A program made the position numbers and the translations under genes. DNA of 6,335 bases, taken from the NCBI GenBank assembly GCA_016550415.1, contig JABXGU010000063.1, positions 1 to 6,335 of the forward strand, in the 5' to 3' direction. Positions 1 to 4,692 of this stretch are shown one piece after another (the first letter of the stretch is position 1; the number at the start of each line of letters is the position of its first letter). Under the pieces are notes generated by a model that was not told where the DNA came from, ran no database searches, and was given only the letters and a program-made list of their open reading frames with translations. This stretch comes from an archaeon. GTDB taxonomy: Archaea > Asgardarchaeota > Hermodarchaeia > Hermodarchaeales > Hermodarchaeaceae.

Positions 1-1
1 A

Positions 2-109
2 GAAGACCAAGCAGATCTCCTTTATCTTAAACTCCTTAGTCGACTAGCCAAATTGCATCTTGAGAAGGAGAAAATCAAATTAGAAACGCTGGGCTTACAT
101 AAAACCTAG
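2..109 (+). CDS. C-terminal fragment of an unidentified protein cut by the left edge
   Basis: Reading from base 2 gives 35 codons and a TAG stop. The 5' end lies outside the window. The peptide is strongly amphipathic and rich in Leu and Lys, with the core LLSRLAKLH at residues 11-19 and the end LGLHKT, and looks like the tail of a helical protein. The core fits LxxRLxxL, the heart of the MIM1 motif by which ESCRT-III tails bind the MIT domain of Vps4. Next to ESCRT-I/II genes an ESCRT-III tail is conceivable. However, the acidic residue that usually precedes the motif is missing (Tyr there), and 17 residues follow it, whereas MIM1 is usually close to the terminus. The gene is convergent with vps22. 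Pyrimidine-rich sequence at 148-166 could serve as its transcription stop. The other two plus-strand frames close earlier. Identity unknown. Confidence 0.5.
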   Translation, partial: EDQADLLYLKLLSRLAKLHLEKEKIKLETLGLHKT

Positions 110-167
110 TCGAAAATCAAAATCACAATACGAGGAGATATAGCGACTTTACTTTCCTTTGTCTATT

Positions 168-914
168 CTATCCTCCTCCACGGTCACTAGCTAAAGCAGG
201 TATCCAATAGCGGGTTCCATGCACAAAGGACTTGTCTAATTTTGCAGCGCCCACAGTTTCAAGGCTTTTAAGTGCAGCATGAGCACGCTCACGATTCCAA
301 CTTGTTTGTGCCATAACTTCTTCTAAGGTTGTGTATCCAGTCTTACTTGCTATGGATAGAATTGTGACCTGATCCTCAGTAAATTCTCGAGGAACTAGTT
401 CGACGATTTTTATCCCTGACTTTAATTTGTGGATACCAGGTATTAGTTTAGCACTTGTCAAGTGCTGGATTGCCCGTACAACATCGACTTGAGATACACT
501 ATGCCGCCTTGCCTTATTCACAGAGAGTACGATTTCAGCTAGTGTCAAGATGCCGCCAGTTGCCTTCTGGCGTCGTTTTGCCAGACCTAGAATTTGGACT
601 CCCAGTTGCTCATAAAATCGGCCTCGCCCAGTAAGGCGTTCAAGCAATCCTGGTTTTTCTTTAAGATCTTCTGGAAGAGCTACTCCGGGTAGGGTTATGC
701 CGAGTTCGTGGGCAATTTCAGCTGCTTTTTCTCGGAGTTCAGGCATTTCCTCCAAGATTTCACCATAAGTTTGTTCAAATGTGTCAGCTTTTCCGCGGAG
801 ATCGGAGATGGTTTGCAGCATTCGCTCTAATTCCTTAATCATTAGCTCGACTCGCTTTTTTCGATAGGCAGCGTCCATTTCCATCTGTTTCTCAATTTCC
901 CAGAGTCCACACAT
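168..914 (-). CDS. vps22: ESCRT-II subunit Vps22 (EAP30/SNF8 family)
   Basis: Vps22 is the long-armed core subunit of ESCRT-II, which in eukaryotes links ubiquitin-binding ESCRT-I to ESCRT-III on membranes. The 248-residue product matches human SNF8 (about 258 residues) end to end. An N-terminal helical/coiled region (about 5-70) leads to a GRFYEQLGVQI segment (97-107), which corresponds to DFYYELGVQI of SNF8. Two winged-helix domains follow: GGILTLAEI (120-128) with SVSQVDVVRAI (139-149), then SKTGYTTLEEV (190-200) with SWNRERA (205-211). The end, RYWIPAL (235-241), matches HYWLPAL of SNF8. It is the last gene of the minus-strand ESCRT operon. An ATG at 932 overlaps the preceding stop as ATGA, but a GGAGGT site inside codons 2-4 of that longer form lies 8 bases before the ATG at 914, so I prefer 914. 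The longer form would add six residues. Vps36 shares this fold, but the similarity here is plainly to Vps22. Confidence 0.93.
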   Translation of the reverse strand: MCGLWEIEKQMEMDAAYRKKRVELMIKELERMLQTISDLRGKADTFEQTYGEILEEMPELREKAAEIAHELGITLPGVALPEDLKEKPGLLERLTGRGRFYEQLGVQILGLAKRRQKATGGILTLAEIVLSVNKARRHSVSQVDVVRAIQHLTSAKLIPGIHKLKSGIKIVELVPREFTEDQVTILSIASKTGYTTLEEVMAQTSWNRERAHAALKSLETVGAAKLDKSFVHGTRYWIPALASDRGGG

Positions 915-922
915 TAACTGAA

Positions 923-928
923 ACCTCC
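923..928 (-). promoter_or_regulatory. Shine-Dalgarno site for vps22
   Basis: Perfect GGAGGT read on the minus strand, 8 bases before the ATG at 914. It falls inside the reading frame of the longer start at 932, and so argues that translation begins at 914. Confidence 0.65.
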
Positions 929-1222
929 TCATATTCTACGAATGAAATTCAACCATGTTTCTGCACGCATGGCAAACCGTTTCGCTTCTTTCTCCTCCAC
1001 TTTTTGTGTTAGATTAAGATGATATTTGTTCCAGAAGAACAGATACCAATCCTTTGCTTCTTGGGTGATTGGGTGATGTGTCCCCAACATGGCTTCAGCA
1101 TAGGCAACAACCACGTCCAAGTCTTCAAGGATGTATTCAGCATTTATTTGGAGATTGGCTTTGTTAATGGCATTAACCAACCGTTCGCGCATATCTGCAA
1201 GGGCACGCATCGGTTCCGCCAT
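929..1222 (-). CDS. free-standing Vps28 C-terminal-domain-like protein
   Basis: This 97-residue all-helical protein has no Vps28 headpiece, but its second half lines up with the C-terminal domain of the neighbouring Vps28. EAK-x8-WLN at residues 79-92 matches EAK-x8-WLN at Vps28 189-202 without a gap, and both end in a basic stretch (NFIRRI against NDFKRRL). Upstream, EDLDVVVAYAE (33-43) aligns with LLDDAIILLTK of Vps28, and EAKDW (55-59) with AIKEW. In eukaryotes the Vps28 C-terminal four-helix bundle is the ESCRT-I surface that recruits ESCRT-II or ESCRT-III partners. I infer that this gene is a duplicated, trimmed copy acting as an adaptor. It lies 19 bases after vps28 and overlaps the long-form vps22 start by ATGA, so its translation is probably coupled to vps22. 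A GAGG site (1233-1236) precedes the ATG by 10 bases. It is too short and too helical for the two winged helices of Vps25. Confidence 0.75.
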   Translation of the reverse strand: MAEPMRALADMRERLVNAINKANLQINAEYILEDLDVVVAYAEAMLGTHHPITQEAKDWYLFFWNKYHLNLTQKVEEKEAKRFAMRAETWLNFIRRI

Positions 1223-1241
1223 TAGATATCTTCCTCAACAT

Positions 1242-1889
1242 CTATTGATCTACCGCCATTTCTCGAAGACGTCGTTTGAAGTCATTCAACCACCGAACTG
1301 ACTGAAACTCCAATTGCTTTGCCTCATCTGGTGATAGTGTATCATGGGGATCACGTTGCTGCAATTGATCTCGCCACTCTTTTATAGCAACTAAAATCCA
1401 GTAGTCTGGAGGGAAGTTTGGATATTTGGTCAGGAGAATGATGGCATCATCGAGTAAGGGAATGATGAGGTTCATTCGAGCGACTTCACCAAGTTTAGCG
1501 ATGTCAATTAATGTGATGATATCTGAAACAATGTCTGCAGCCTTAGCGGCCATTTTAGCTGAAGCCTGGGCAGTCAATTCCACAGTTTTTTCTCCTTTTG
1601 GTGCACGTTCTTCGATTTGCAGCTTATCAACTGCAACCGGAAAGCGTTCTGAGATTCGTTCTTCTTTAAGAAAGCCTTCCCAGCTATCGCCTTCAGCTTC
1701 AAGGAGTTGACGTGTAGTTAGAGTGTCACGCACCAAGGATTTGAATTGACGTTTGTATAGTGTGGGACTAAGTTCACCCTCTTCGAACTTCTGAACAATG
1801 CTGTCTAGTGTAGCGATATTTCCGAAGAGCTCAGCCTTCAGTTGTGGAACCTTTCTCTGTTTTCGCCGCGGTCGCTCACGCACAGCCAT
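1242..1889 (-). CDS. vps28: ESCRT-I subunit Vps28
   Basis: This 215-residue protein is colinear with eukaryotic Vps28 (human about 221). A basic N-terminus (1-14) leads into the helical headpiece (about 16-92). ELFGNIATL (20-28) matches ELFAVVKTM of human Vps28, ELSPTLY (39-45) matches CVSPSEY, and a segment ending near Pro97 matches the LAMERIKEDRP stretch. This part packs against the Vps23 steadiness box. An Ala/Lys-rich linker (100-117) leads to the C-terminal four-helix bundle (about 118-210): ADIVSDIITLID (118-129) matches ADVVSLFITVMD, FPPDY (159-163) follows the loop, and LSPDEAKQLEFQSVRWLNDF (185-204) matches LDDSQVRQMLFDLESAYNAF. In eukaryotes the bundle connects ESCRT-I to ESCRT-II. 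A GGAGG site (1899-1903) precedes the ATG by 9 bases. The gene lies 26 bases after vps23, and its C-terminal bundle appears again as the next gene. Both domains are complete. Confidence 0.93.
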   Translation of the reverse strand: MAVRERPRRKQRKVPQLKAELFGNIATLDSIVQKFEEGELSPTLYKRQFKSLVRDTLTTRQLLEAEGDSWEGFLKEERISERFPVAVDKLQIEERAPKGEKTVELTAQASAKMAAKAADIVSDIITLIDIAKLGEVARMNLIIPLLDDAIILLTKYPNFPPDYWILVAIKEWRDQLQQRDPHDTLSPDEAKQLEFQSVRWLNDFKRRLREMAVDQ

Positions 1890-1915
1890 AGAATCTTTCC
1901 TCCATCCAGAAGTGG

Positions 1916-2671
1916 CTAATCAAACTTTTCGAGTGCTTTCTCAATTTGATAGAGACGTCGTTTGTAGCGCTTATAGAGTTTCGTGTACTCTGTCGAATTT
2001 ATTTCAGCAGAATCAAATTTTTGTTCCAAGTTCTGAAGCAAATCTTCAATAGCTAGCCTCTCGCTCACCAACTCCAATTTTTGCCTTTCCTTCTCATCTG
2101 TGGGAAGAATGAGAGCATCAATTTCATCTTCGCCAGTAGCCTCGCCTGTTACTAGGCCACTTGTATCAATTTGTGCTGACATCCGTGCTATTCGCTCATC
2201 TCGCTTCTGTATTTTTCGAGTGAGCCGTGCAACTTCCTGTTCTAGCCGTTGATACCGCTGTTGAAGTAATTCTTCACTATCAGGCATTTTCACCTTTGGA
2301 GGTGGTTGGGTTGTATCTGGCACAGGAACCTCACGAGCGAAAAGACCCTTGATACCATTGACTACTTGATAGACATGGTAATGAGGTTGCCATTGGGTGA
2401 CAATTCGTAAATGGATAGCACCTGATTCACGATCTACACGTGGATGTTTTGTGGGTGTTAGCATTCGAGCAACAGGAGGTTGAGCTGGAAAGTTTGGTGG
2501 AATAATTATCTCCACTAGGAATTCCCTTTTTCCGCGCGGACCGCCCTTGATCTTTCCACGCCATCTCCGAAGATTCTGACCAACTGGAGTAAAAGTTGGT
2601 GCTCTGCGGAACATTAACTGGGCTTCTCTAGCAATCGCCATTTCCGTTTGACTTCTCATTGCCTGCGCCAT
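1916..2671 (-). CDS. vps23: ESCRT-I subunit Vps23/TSG101: UEV domain, stalk and steadiness box
   Basis: The 251-residue product has the TSG101 domain order. Residues about 12-112 form an E2-variant fold: LRRWRGKI (34-41), the strand EFLVEIIIPPNFPAQPP (50-66), HPR (76-78) in place of HPN, then GAIHLRI (84-90) with His87 where E2 enzymes carry the catalytic Cys. It should therefore bind ubiquitin but not conjugate it. A Pro-rich linker (115-130) and a coiled coil (about 131-168) form the stalk, followed by an acidic linker (177-195). The steadiness box (about 200-250) includes LAIEDLLQNL (206-215) and an Arg/Lys-rich terminal helix, and should pair with the Vps28 headpiece. An ATG at 2686 would add five residues, but GGTGA lies 5 bases before the ATG at 2671, which I prefer. 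The UEV resembles the catalytic E2 of this window, including the same LRRW motif. An AT-rich stretch at 2717-2725 could be a separate promoter. Confidence 0.92.
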   Translation of the reverse strand: MAQAMRSQTEMAIAREAQLMFRRAPTFTPVGQNLRRWRGKIKGGPRGKREFLVEIIIPPNFPAQPPVARMLTPTKHPRVDRESGAIHLRIVTQWQPHYHVYQVVNGIKGLFAREVPVPDTTQPPPKVKMPDSEELLQQRYQRLEQEVARLTRKIQKRDERIARMSAQIDTSGLVTGEATGEDEIDALILPTDEKERQKLELVSERLAIEDLLQNLEQKFDSAEINSTEYTKLYKRYKRRLYQIEKALEKFD

Positions 2672-2676
2672 TATGG

Positions 2677-2681
2677 TCACC
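2677..2681 (-). promoter_or_regulatory. Shine-Dalgarno site for vps23
   Basis: GGTGA on the minus strand, 5 bases before the ATG at 2671. It lies inside codons 2-4 of the longer frame starting at 2686, which favours the shorter start. Confidence 0.6.
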
Positions 2682-2783
2682 ATCATATGAGTTTTCTAAT
2701 CCTGCTAGTGAAAGCGAAAATAAAACCTTTGGCAACACGGTGCAGAATGACCGGAATGAATCAGGTTTGTTCAATTATGTTGT

Positions 2784-3341
2784 TTATCTCTCTTTTGCAG
2801 CAGACCTTTTAGTGGATTTGGTTGAAACTGCTTGTCGAACAGTGAGGAGGATATTGTTCTGGAGCTCACGGAGGAAGTCCTCAAGTCGTTTTTCAAGAAG
2901 CACAATCATCTCTTCCAATCTCTGCACAGCCTGTGCTAAAGTTGGAGCGAGTTCTTTCTGCAATTCTGAAATATCCTTAGAATGGACTTCTGCAGGTTTC
3001 TGCTTTGCCAACTCCTTTAAGGATGATTCCATCTTGTCGAAACGATCAGTAAGGGAACCCAATCGCTCAACTGAGGATTCAGAAGCAATGGTGTCATCAG
3101 CCACAAGCTTCTGGAGAGTTTTTACCTCCCGAAGGAGTACACGAATATTAGCTTCCATCTTCAGATTCATCCGAGCAAGGTCTGCATCCAATAAGTTAAG
3201 ACCCTTCACAATCCGCTTCAGTGATTCAACAGTTGGGACAAGCCCCTTAGGAGTCTTGATTCCTTCAATTTCGATTTTGTACTTCGGAGTCTCTGATGTC
3301 ACAGTAACAACTATCCACTGAAGCTCTGATTCAAAAATCAT
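2784..3341 (-). CDS. unrecognised coiled-coil protein heading the ESCRT-I/II operon
   Basis: I do not recognise this 185-residue protein. A short N-terminal part (1-35) looks beta-rich, with WIVVTVTSE (9-17) and YKIEIEGI (21-28), followed by a predominantly helical body (about 37-172). That body has two heptad-like stretches, roughly 40-120 and 128-170, broken around a Pro at 116 (KQKPAEVHSK). The last 15 residues are Ser/Lys/Arg-rich, and there is no signal peptide or membrane segment. It has no cysteine and no visible catalytic motif. It is the first gene of the minus-strand cluster, about 110 bases upstream of vps23. Eukaryotic ESCRT-I has two further helical subunits, Vps37 and Mvb12, so an analogous stalk role is possible, as is a CdvA-like membrane scaffold; neither is shown by sequence. 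The ATG at 3341 directly follows an in-frame TGA, with no good Shine-Dalgarno site. Confidence 0.75.
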   Translation of the reverse strand: MIFESELQWIVVTVTSETPKYKIEIEGIKTPKGLVPTVESLKRIVKGLNLLDADLARMNLKMEANIRVLLREVKTLQKLVADDTIASESSVERLGSLTDRFDKMESSLKELAKQKPAEVHSKDISELQKELAPTLAQAVQRLEEMIVLLEKRLEDFLRELQNNILLTVRQAVSTKSTKRSAAKER

Positions 3342-3525
3342 TCACACTAGCTTATAAGCTTTGATAAGGTAGCGAGACACCTTGATCTAAAAGATTCATT
3401 GTTACAATTATATCATACTAGCATAATTTTAACACAAGACAGGAACATTCCATTGTTCACTTTCCCAATCTTTTTAAGAGCGCATCTAGTAGATTTGCCG
3501 TAGCGGAAACACTAAGGAGACCACG
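3342..3525. promoter_or_regulatory. divergent promoter region between the ESCRT and ubiquitin operons
   Basis: These 184 bases separate two outward-facing operons and must hold a promoter for each, unless transcription enters from elsewhere. For the plus strand, TTTTTAAG (3471-3478) is a TATA-like site that would start RNA near 3500, giving a short leader carrying AAGGAG (3514-3519), 6 bases before the RING ATG. For the minus strand, GATATAATTGT (complement of 3404-3414) is a TATA-like site that would start RNA near 3380, about 40 bases before the ATG at 3341. The stretch 3401-3435 is clearly AT-rich. Exact start sites are inferred from spacing only. Confidence 0.5.
3349..3360. repeat. 12-base perfect palindrome upstream of the coiled-coil gene
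   Basis: AGCTTATAAGCT is a perfect 12-base palindrome, 7 bases upstream of the minus-strand ATG at 3341. It could be a repressor half-site pair or a small hairpin in the 5' leader. Its TTATAA centre also resembles a TATA box, but it sits too close to the ATG to serve a transcript beginning upstream of that start. Confidence 0.35.
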
Positions 3526-3774
3526 ATGGCTGAACAATCGGAACGGTTCATCATCACGTCGATTAAAGAGATTGGCGAGTGGAAATGGACTAAGGTTGAA
3601 AAATGCATGGTTTGTGGTCTCCAAATCCGTGAAGGACAATTACAGGTTTTTTGTCCTAACTGCGGAAACCCTGCACATTACCTCCATCTGGCTGAATGGG
3701 TGAAGGTTAAGGGCACTTGTCCGATGTGTCGGGCTCGCATAAAACTGCAAAGGCTGAAACCAACAAGAAAATAG
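3526..3774 (+). CDS. small RING-type zinc-finger protein, putative ubiquitin E3 ligase
   Basis: This 82-residue protein is almost entirely one zinc-binding module. Eight ligands are visible: C27-x2-C30-x12-C43-x2-C46-x4-H51-x2-H54-x10-C65-x2-C68. The end CPMCRARI (65-72) is the usual closing motif of a RING. In a cross-brace, C27/C30/H51/H54 would hold one zinc and C43/C46/C65/C68 the other. A RING E3 brings charged E2 and substrate together without forming a thioester. It begins the operon that continues with ubiquitin, E2 and E1, matching the small RING proteins known from archaeal ubiquitin clusters such as that of Caldiarchaeum. AAGGAG (3514-3519) lies 6 bases before the ATG. The ligand order, with two His in the third pair, is unusual, and the C-x2-C-x4-H spacing also resembles a PHD finger, but context favours a RING. 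The N-terminal 20 residues may recognise partners. Confidence 0.87.
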   Translation: MAEQSERFIITSIKEIGEWKWTKVEKCMVCGLQIREGQLQVFCPNCGNPAHYLHLAEWVKVKGTCPMCRARIKLQRLKPTRK

Positions 3775-3776
3775 TC

Positions 3777-3782
3777 GGGTGG
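3777..3782 (+). promoter_or_regulatory. Shine-Dalgarno site for the ubiquitin-like gene
   Basis: GGGTGG, 5 bases before the ATG at 3788. It overlaps the alternative GTG at 3779, which would therefore lack its own site, so the ATG is chosen. Confidence 0.55.
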
Positions 3783-3787
3783 AAAAA

Positions 3788-4024
3788 ATGCGTATTGAAG
3801 TAGTACCAGCAATTGGTGGCAGTGACCCCATTGCCATCGAGGTGGAACCCAGTACAACGATTGGAGAAATTCGTAACCGTGTCGCAAATATGCGCCGCAT
3901 CCCGCCCAACATCGTAATATTAGCGTATCGCGGCGCTCAGCTGACAGATGAACAGACTGTGAAGAGTGTTGGGATAACACCTCACGACAAACTTTACTTG
4001 ATTACACGTACTGAGGGCGGCTGA
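3788..4024 (+). CDS. ubiquitin-like modifier ending in Gly-Gly
   Basis: This 78-residue beta-grasp protein aligns with ubiquitin over its whole length. EVEPSTTI (18-25) matches EVEPSDTI of ubiquitin, RIPP (37-40) matches GIPP, YRGAQL (47-52) matches FAGKQL, and the tail R74-T-E-G-G78 matches RLRGG. Arg74 corresponds to ubiquitin Arg72, which matters for E1 recognition. The stop follows the second Gly directly, so the mature C-terminus is encoded and no precursor processing is needed. Only two lysines are present (59 and 68); neither falls at a ubiquitin chain lysine position, and the position of Ile44 in the ubiquitin hydrophobic patch appears to be Ala46. The gene follows the RING gene by 13 bases. 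A GTG at 3779 would add three residues, but the ribosome site favours the ATG. Sulfur-carrier proteins (MoaD, ThiS) share the fold, but the match to ubiquitin and the E2/RING context argue for protein conjugation. Confidence 0.93.
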   Translation: MRIEVVPAIGGSDPIAIEVEPSTTIGEIRNRVANMRRIPPNIVILAYRGAQLTDEQTVKSVGITPHDKLYLITRTEGG

Positions 4025-4040
4025 TTCGTAGGGTCAATCA

Positions 4041-4131
4041 TCCCACCAAGTGTTCTGCTGTGCCTCCTTTCTTCTTTTTAGAATAGTAGTGTGCTGTGAT
4101 GATGCGATACATATATGGCATCTTGGTGGGA
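4041..4131 (+). terminator. long inverted repeat plus T run between ubiquitin-like and E2 genes
   Basis: TCCCACCAAG (4041-4050) is the exact reverse complement of CTTGGTGGGA (4122-4131). Just inside, TGCC (4061-4064) can pair with GGCA (4117-4120), leaving a 10-base bulge on the left arm and one base on the right. A run of six T follows at 4136-4141. The structure begins 16 bases after the ubiquitin-like stop, so it could end or attenuate that transcript and let E2-E1 be expressed separately. The loop of about 50 bases is long for a simple terminator, so a structured RNA or a processing site is also possible. The remainder of the 4025-4230 gap holds a small hairpin (ACCGG-GAA-CCGGT, 4193-4205) and a purine-rich stretch before the E2. 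Confidence 0.4.
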
Positions 4132-4230
4132 AGAATTTTTTAGTTGCCATAAACCGAAAAGATATTCAAGTTATACACTATTCCTTTAATGGACCGGGAA
4201 CCGGTTGGTCTAGGAAGAGGCGTCGTGTGA

Positions 4231-4692
4231 ATGTTATCAGAAGAGGATTATTGGGCTAGATTGGTTCTTGAAGCCAAGAATATGGAAACAGAAGAGCCCT
4301 CCTTCCAACCGATTCAAGGAGATCTTAGGCGCTGGCAAGGCTTCATCCTCGGCACTGGTATCTATGATGGCGGCGTCTTTGTATTACAATTGATAATTCC
4401 ACGCTCATTTCCTTATGAGGCACCAATAGTTAGATTCATCACCAAAGTTTGGCACCCTAATATTTATCGAGGAAAAGTGTGTGTAGGAATTCTTGGAAAG
4501 GATTGGTTACCTAGCATGTCATTGACTGGTGTCATTGAAACACTCCGAAACCTCCTAAACTTTCCGAATCCTGATGACCCGCTAAATCAGCGTGCATCTC
4601 GACAGGCAAAGCGAGAACCCACAAGGTTTGAACATACCGCACGGGAATGGGTTAGGCAATATGCAGGGTGGGACCAGGTGCAGAGCGGATGA
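4231..4692 (+). CDS. ubiquitin-conjugating enzyme E2, catalytic
   Basis: This 153-residue UBC-fold enzyme would accept the ubiquitin-like protein from E1 as a thioester on Cys84. The E2 landmarks appear in order: N-terminal helix (3-18); LRRWQGFILG (32-41); the strand and loop FVLQLIIPRSFPYEAP (50-65); the HPN motif (75-77) whose Asn supports the oxyanion; GKVCVGIL (81-88) with the catalytic Cys84; Trp92 and Pro94 after the active site; NPDDPLN (113-119), as in many E2s; and a C-terminal helix (about 130-145). The length is typical of a minimal E2. The gene lies 206 bases after the ubiquitin-like stop, behind the inverted repeat, so it may have its own promoter. No strong Shine-Dalgarno site is visible (GAGG at 4217-4220, 10 bases away), and an in-frame TGA directly precedes the ATG. 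Its stop overlaps the E1 start as ATGA. Confidence 0.94.
   Translation: MLSEEDYWARLVLEAKNMETEEPSFQPIQGDLRRWQGFILGTGIYDGGVFVLQLIIPRSFPYEAPIVRFITKVWHPNIYRGKVCVGILGKDWLPSMSLTGVIETLRNLLNFPNPDDPLNQRASRQAKREPTRFEHTAREWVRQYAGWDQVQSG
4676..4680 (+). promoter_or_regulatory. Shine-Dalgarno site for the E1 gene
   Basis: AGGTG, 8 bases before the ATG at 4689, inside the last codons of the E2. It supports 4689 over the GTG at 4668 as the E1 start. Confidence 0.5.

Noticed and set aside
1019..2052. Plus-strand open frames opposite vps28, its CTD paralogue and the vps23 3' end
   Set aside because: They are antisense to genes with clear family matches, have no ribosome sites, and their translations have no domain character.
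2659..3321. A 220-codon open frame on the plus strand opposite the coiled-coil gene
   Set aside because: Its translation is rich in Ser, Arg and Phe with no recognisable pattern, as expected for the complement of a Glu/Lys/Leu-rich coiled coil. It has no ribosome site and also runs into the vps23 start region.
3457..3980. Minus-strand open frames opposite the RING and ubiquitin-like genes
   Set aside because: Opposite strong zinc-finger and ubiquitin matches; the translations are low-quality mirror sequences.
4096..4102. GTGATGA, a perfect box C of a C/D guide RNA
   Set aside because: No CTGA box D at a suitable distance downstream and no C'/D' pair, so a C/D RNA is not supported.
4041..4131. 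A 91-base MITE-like element with 10-base terminal inverted repeats
   Set aside because: No matching target-site duplication flanks it and no second copy exists in the window; a terminator or structured leader is simpler.
4050..4259. A 69-codon frame in the ubiquitin-E2 gap
   Set aside because: It starts inside the inverted repeat, has a Cys/Phe-rich unlikely composition and no ribosome site, and runs into the E2 coding region in another frame.
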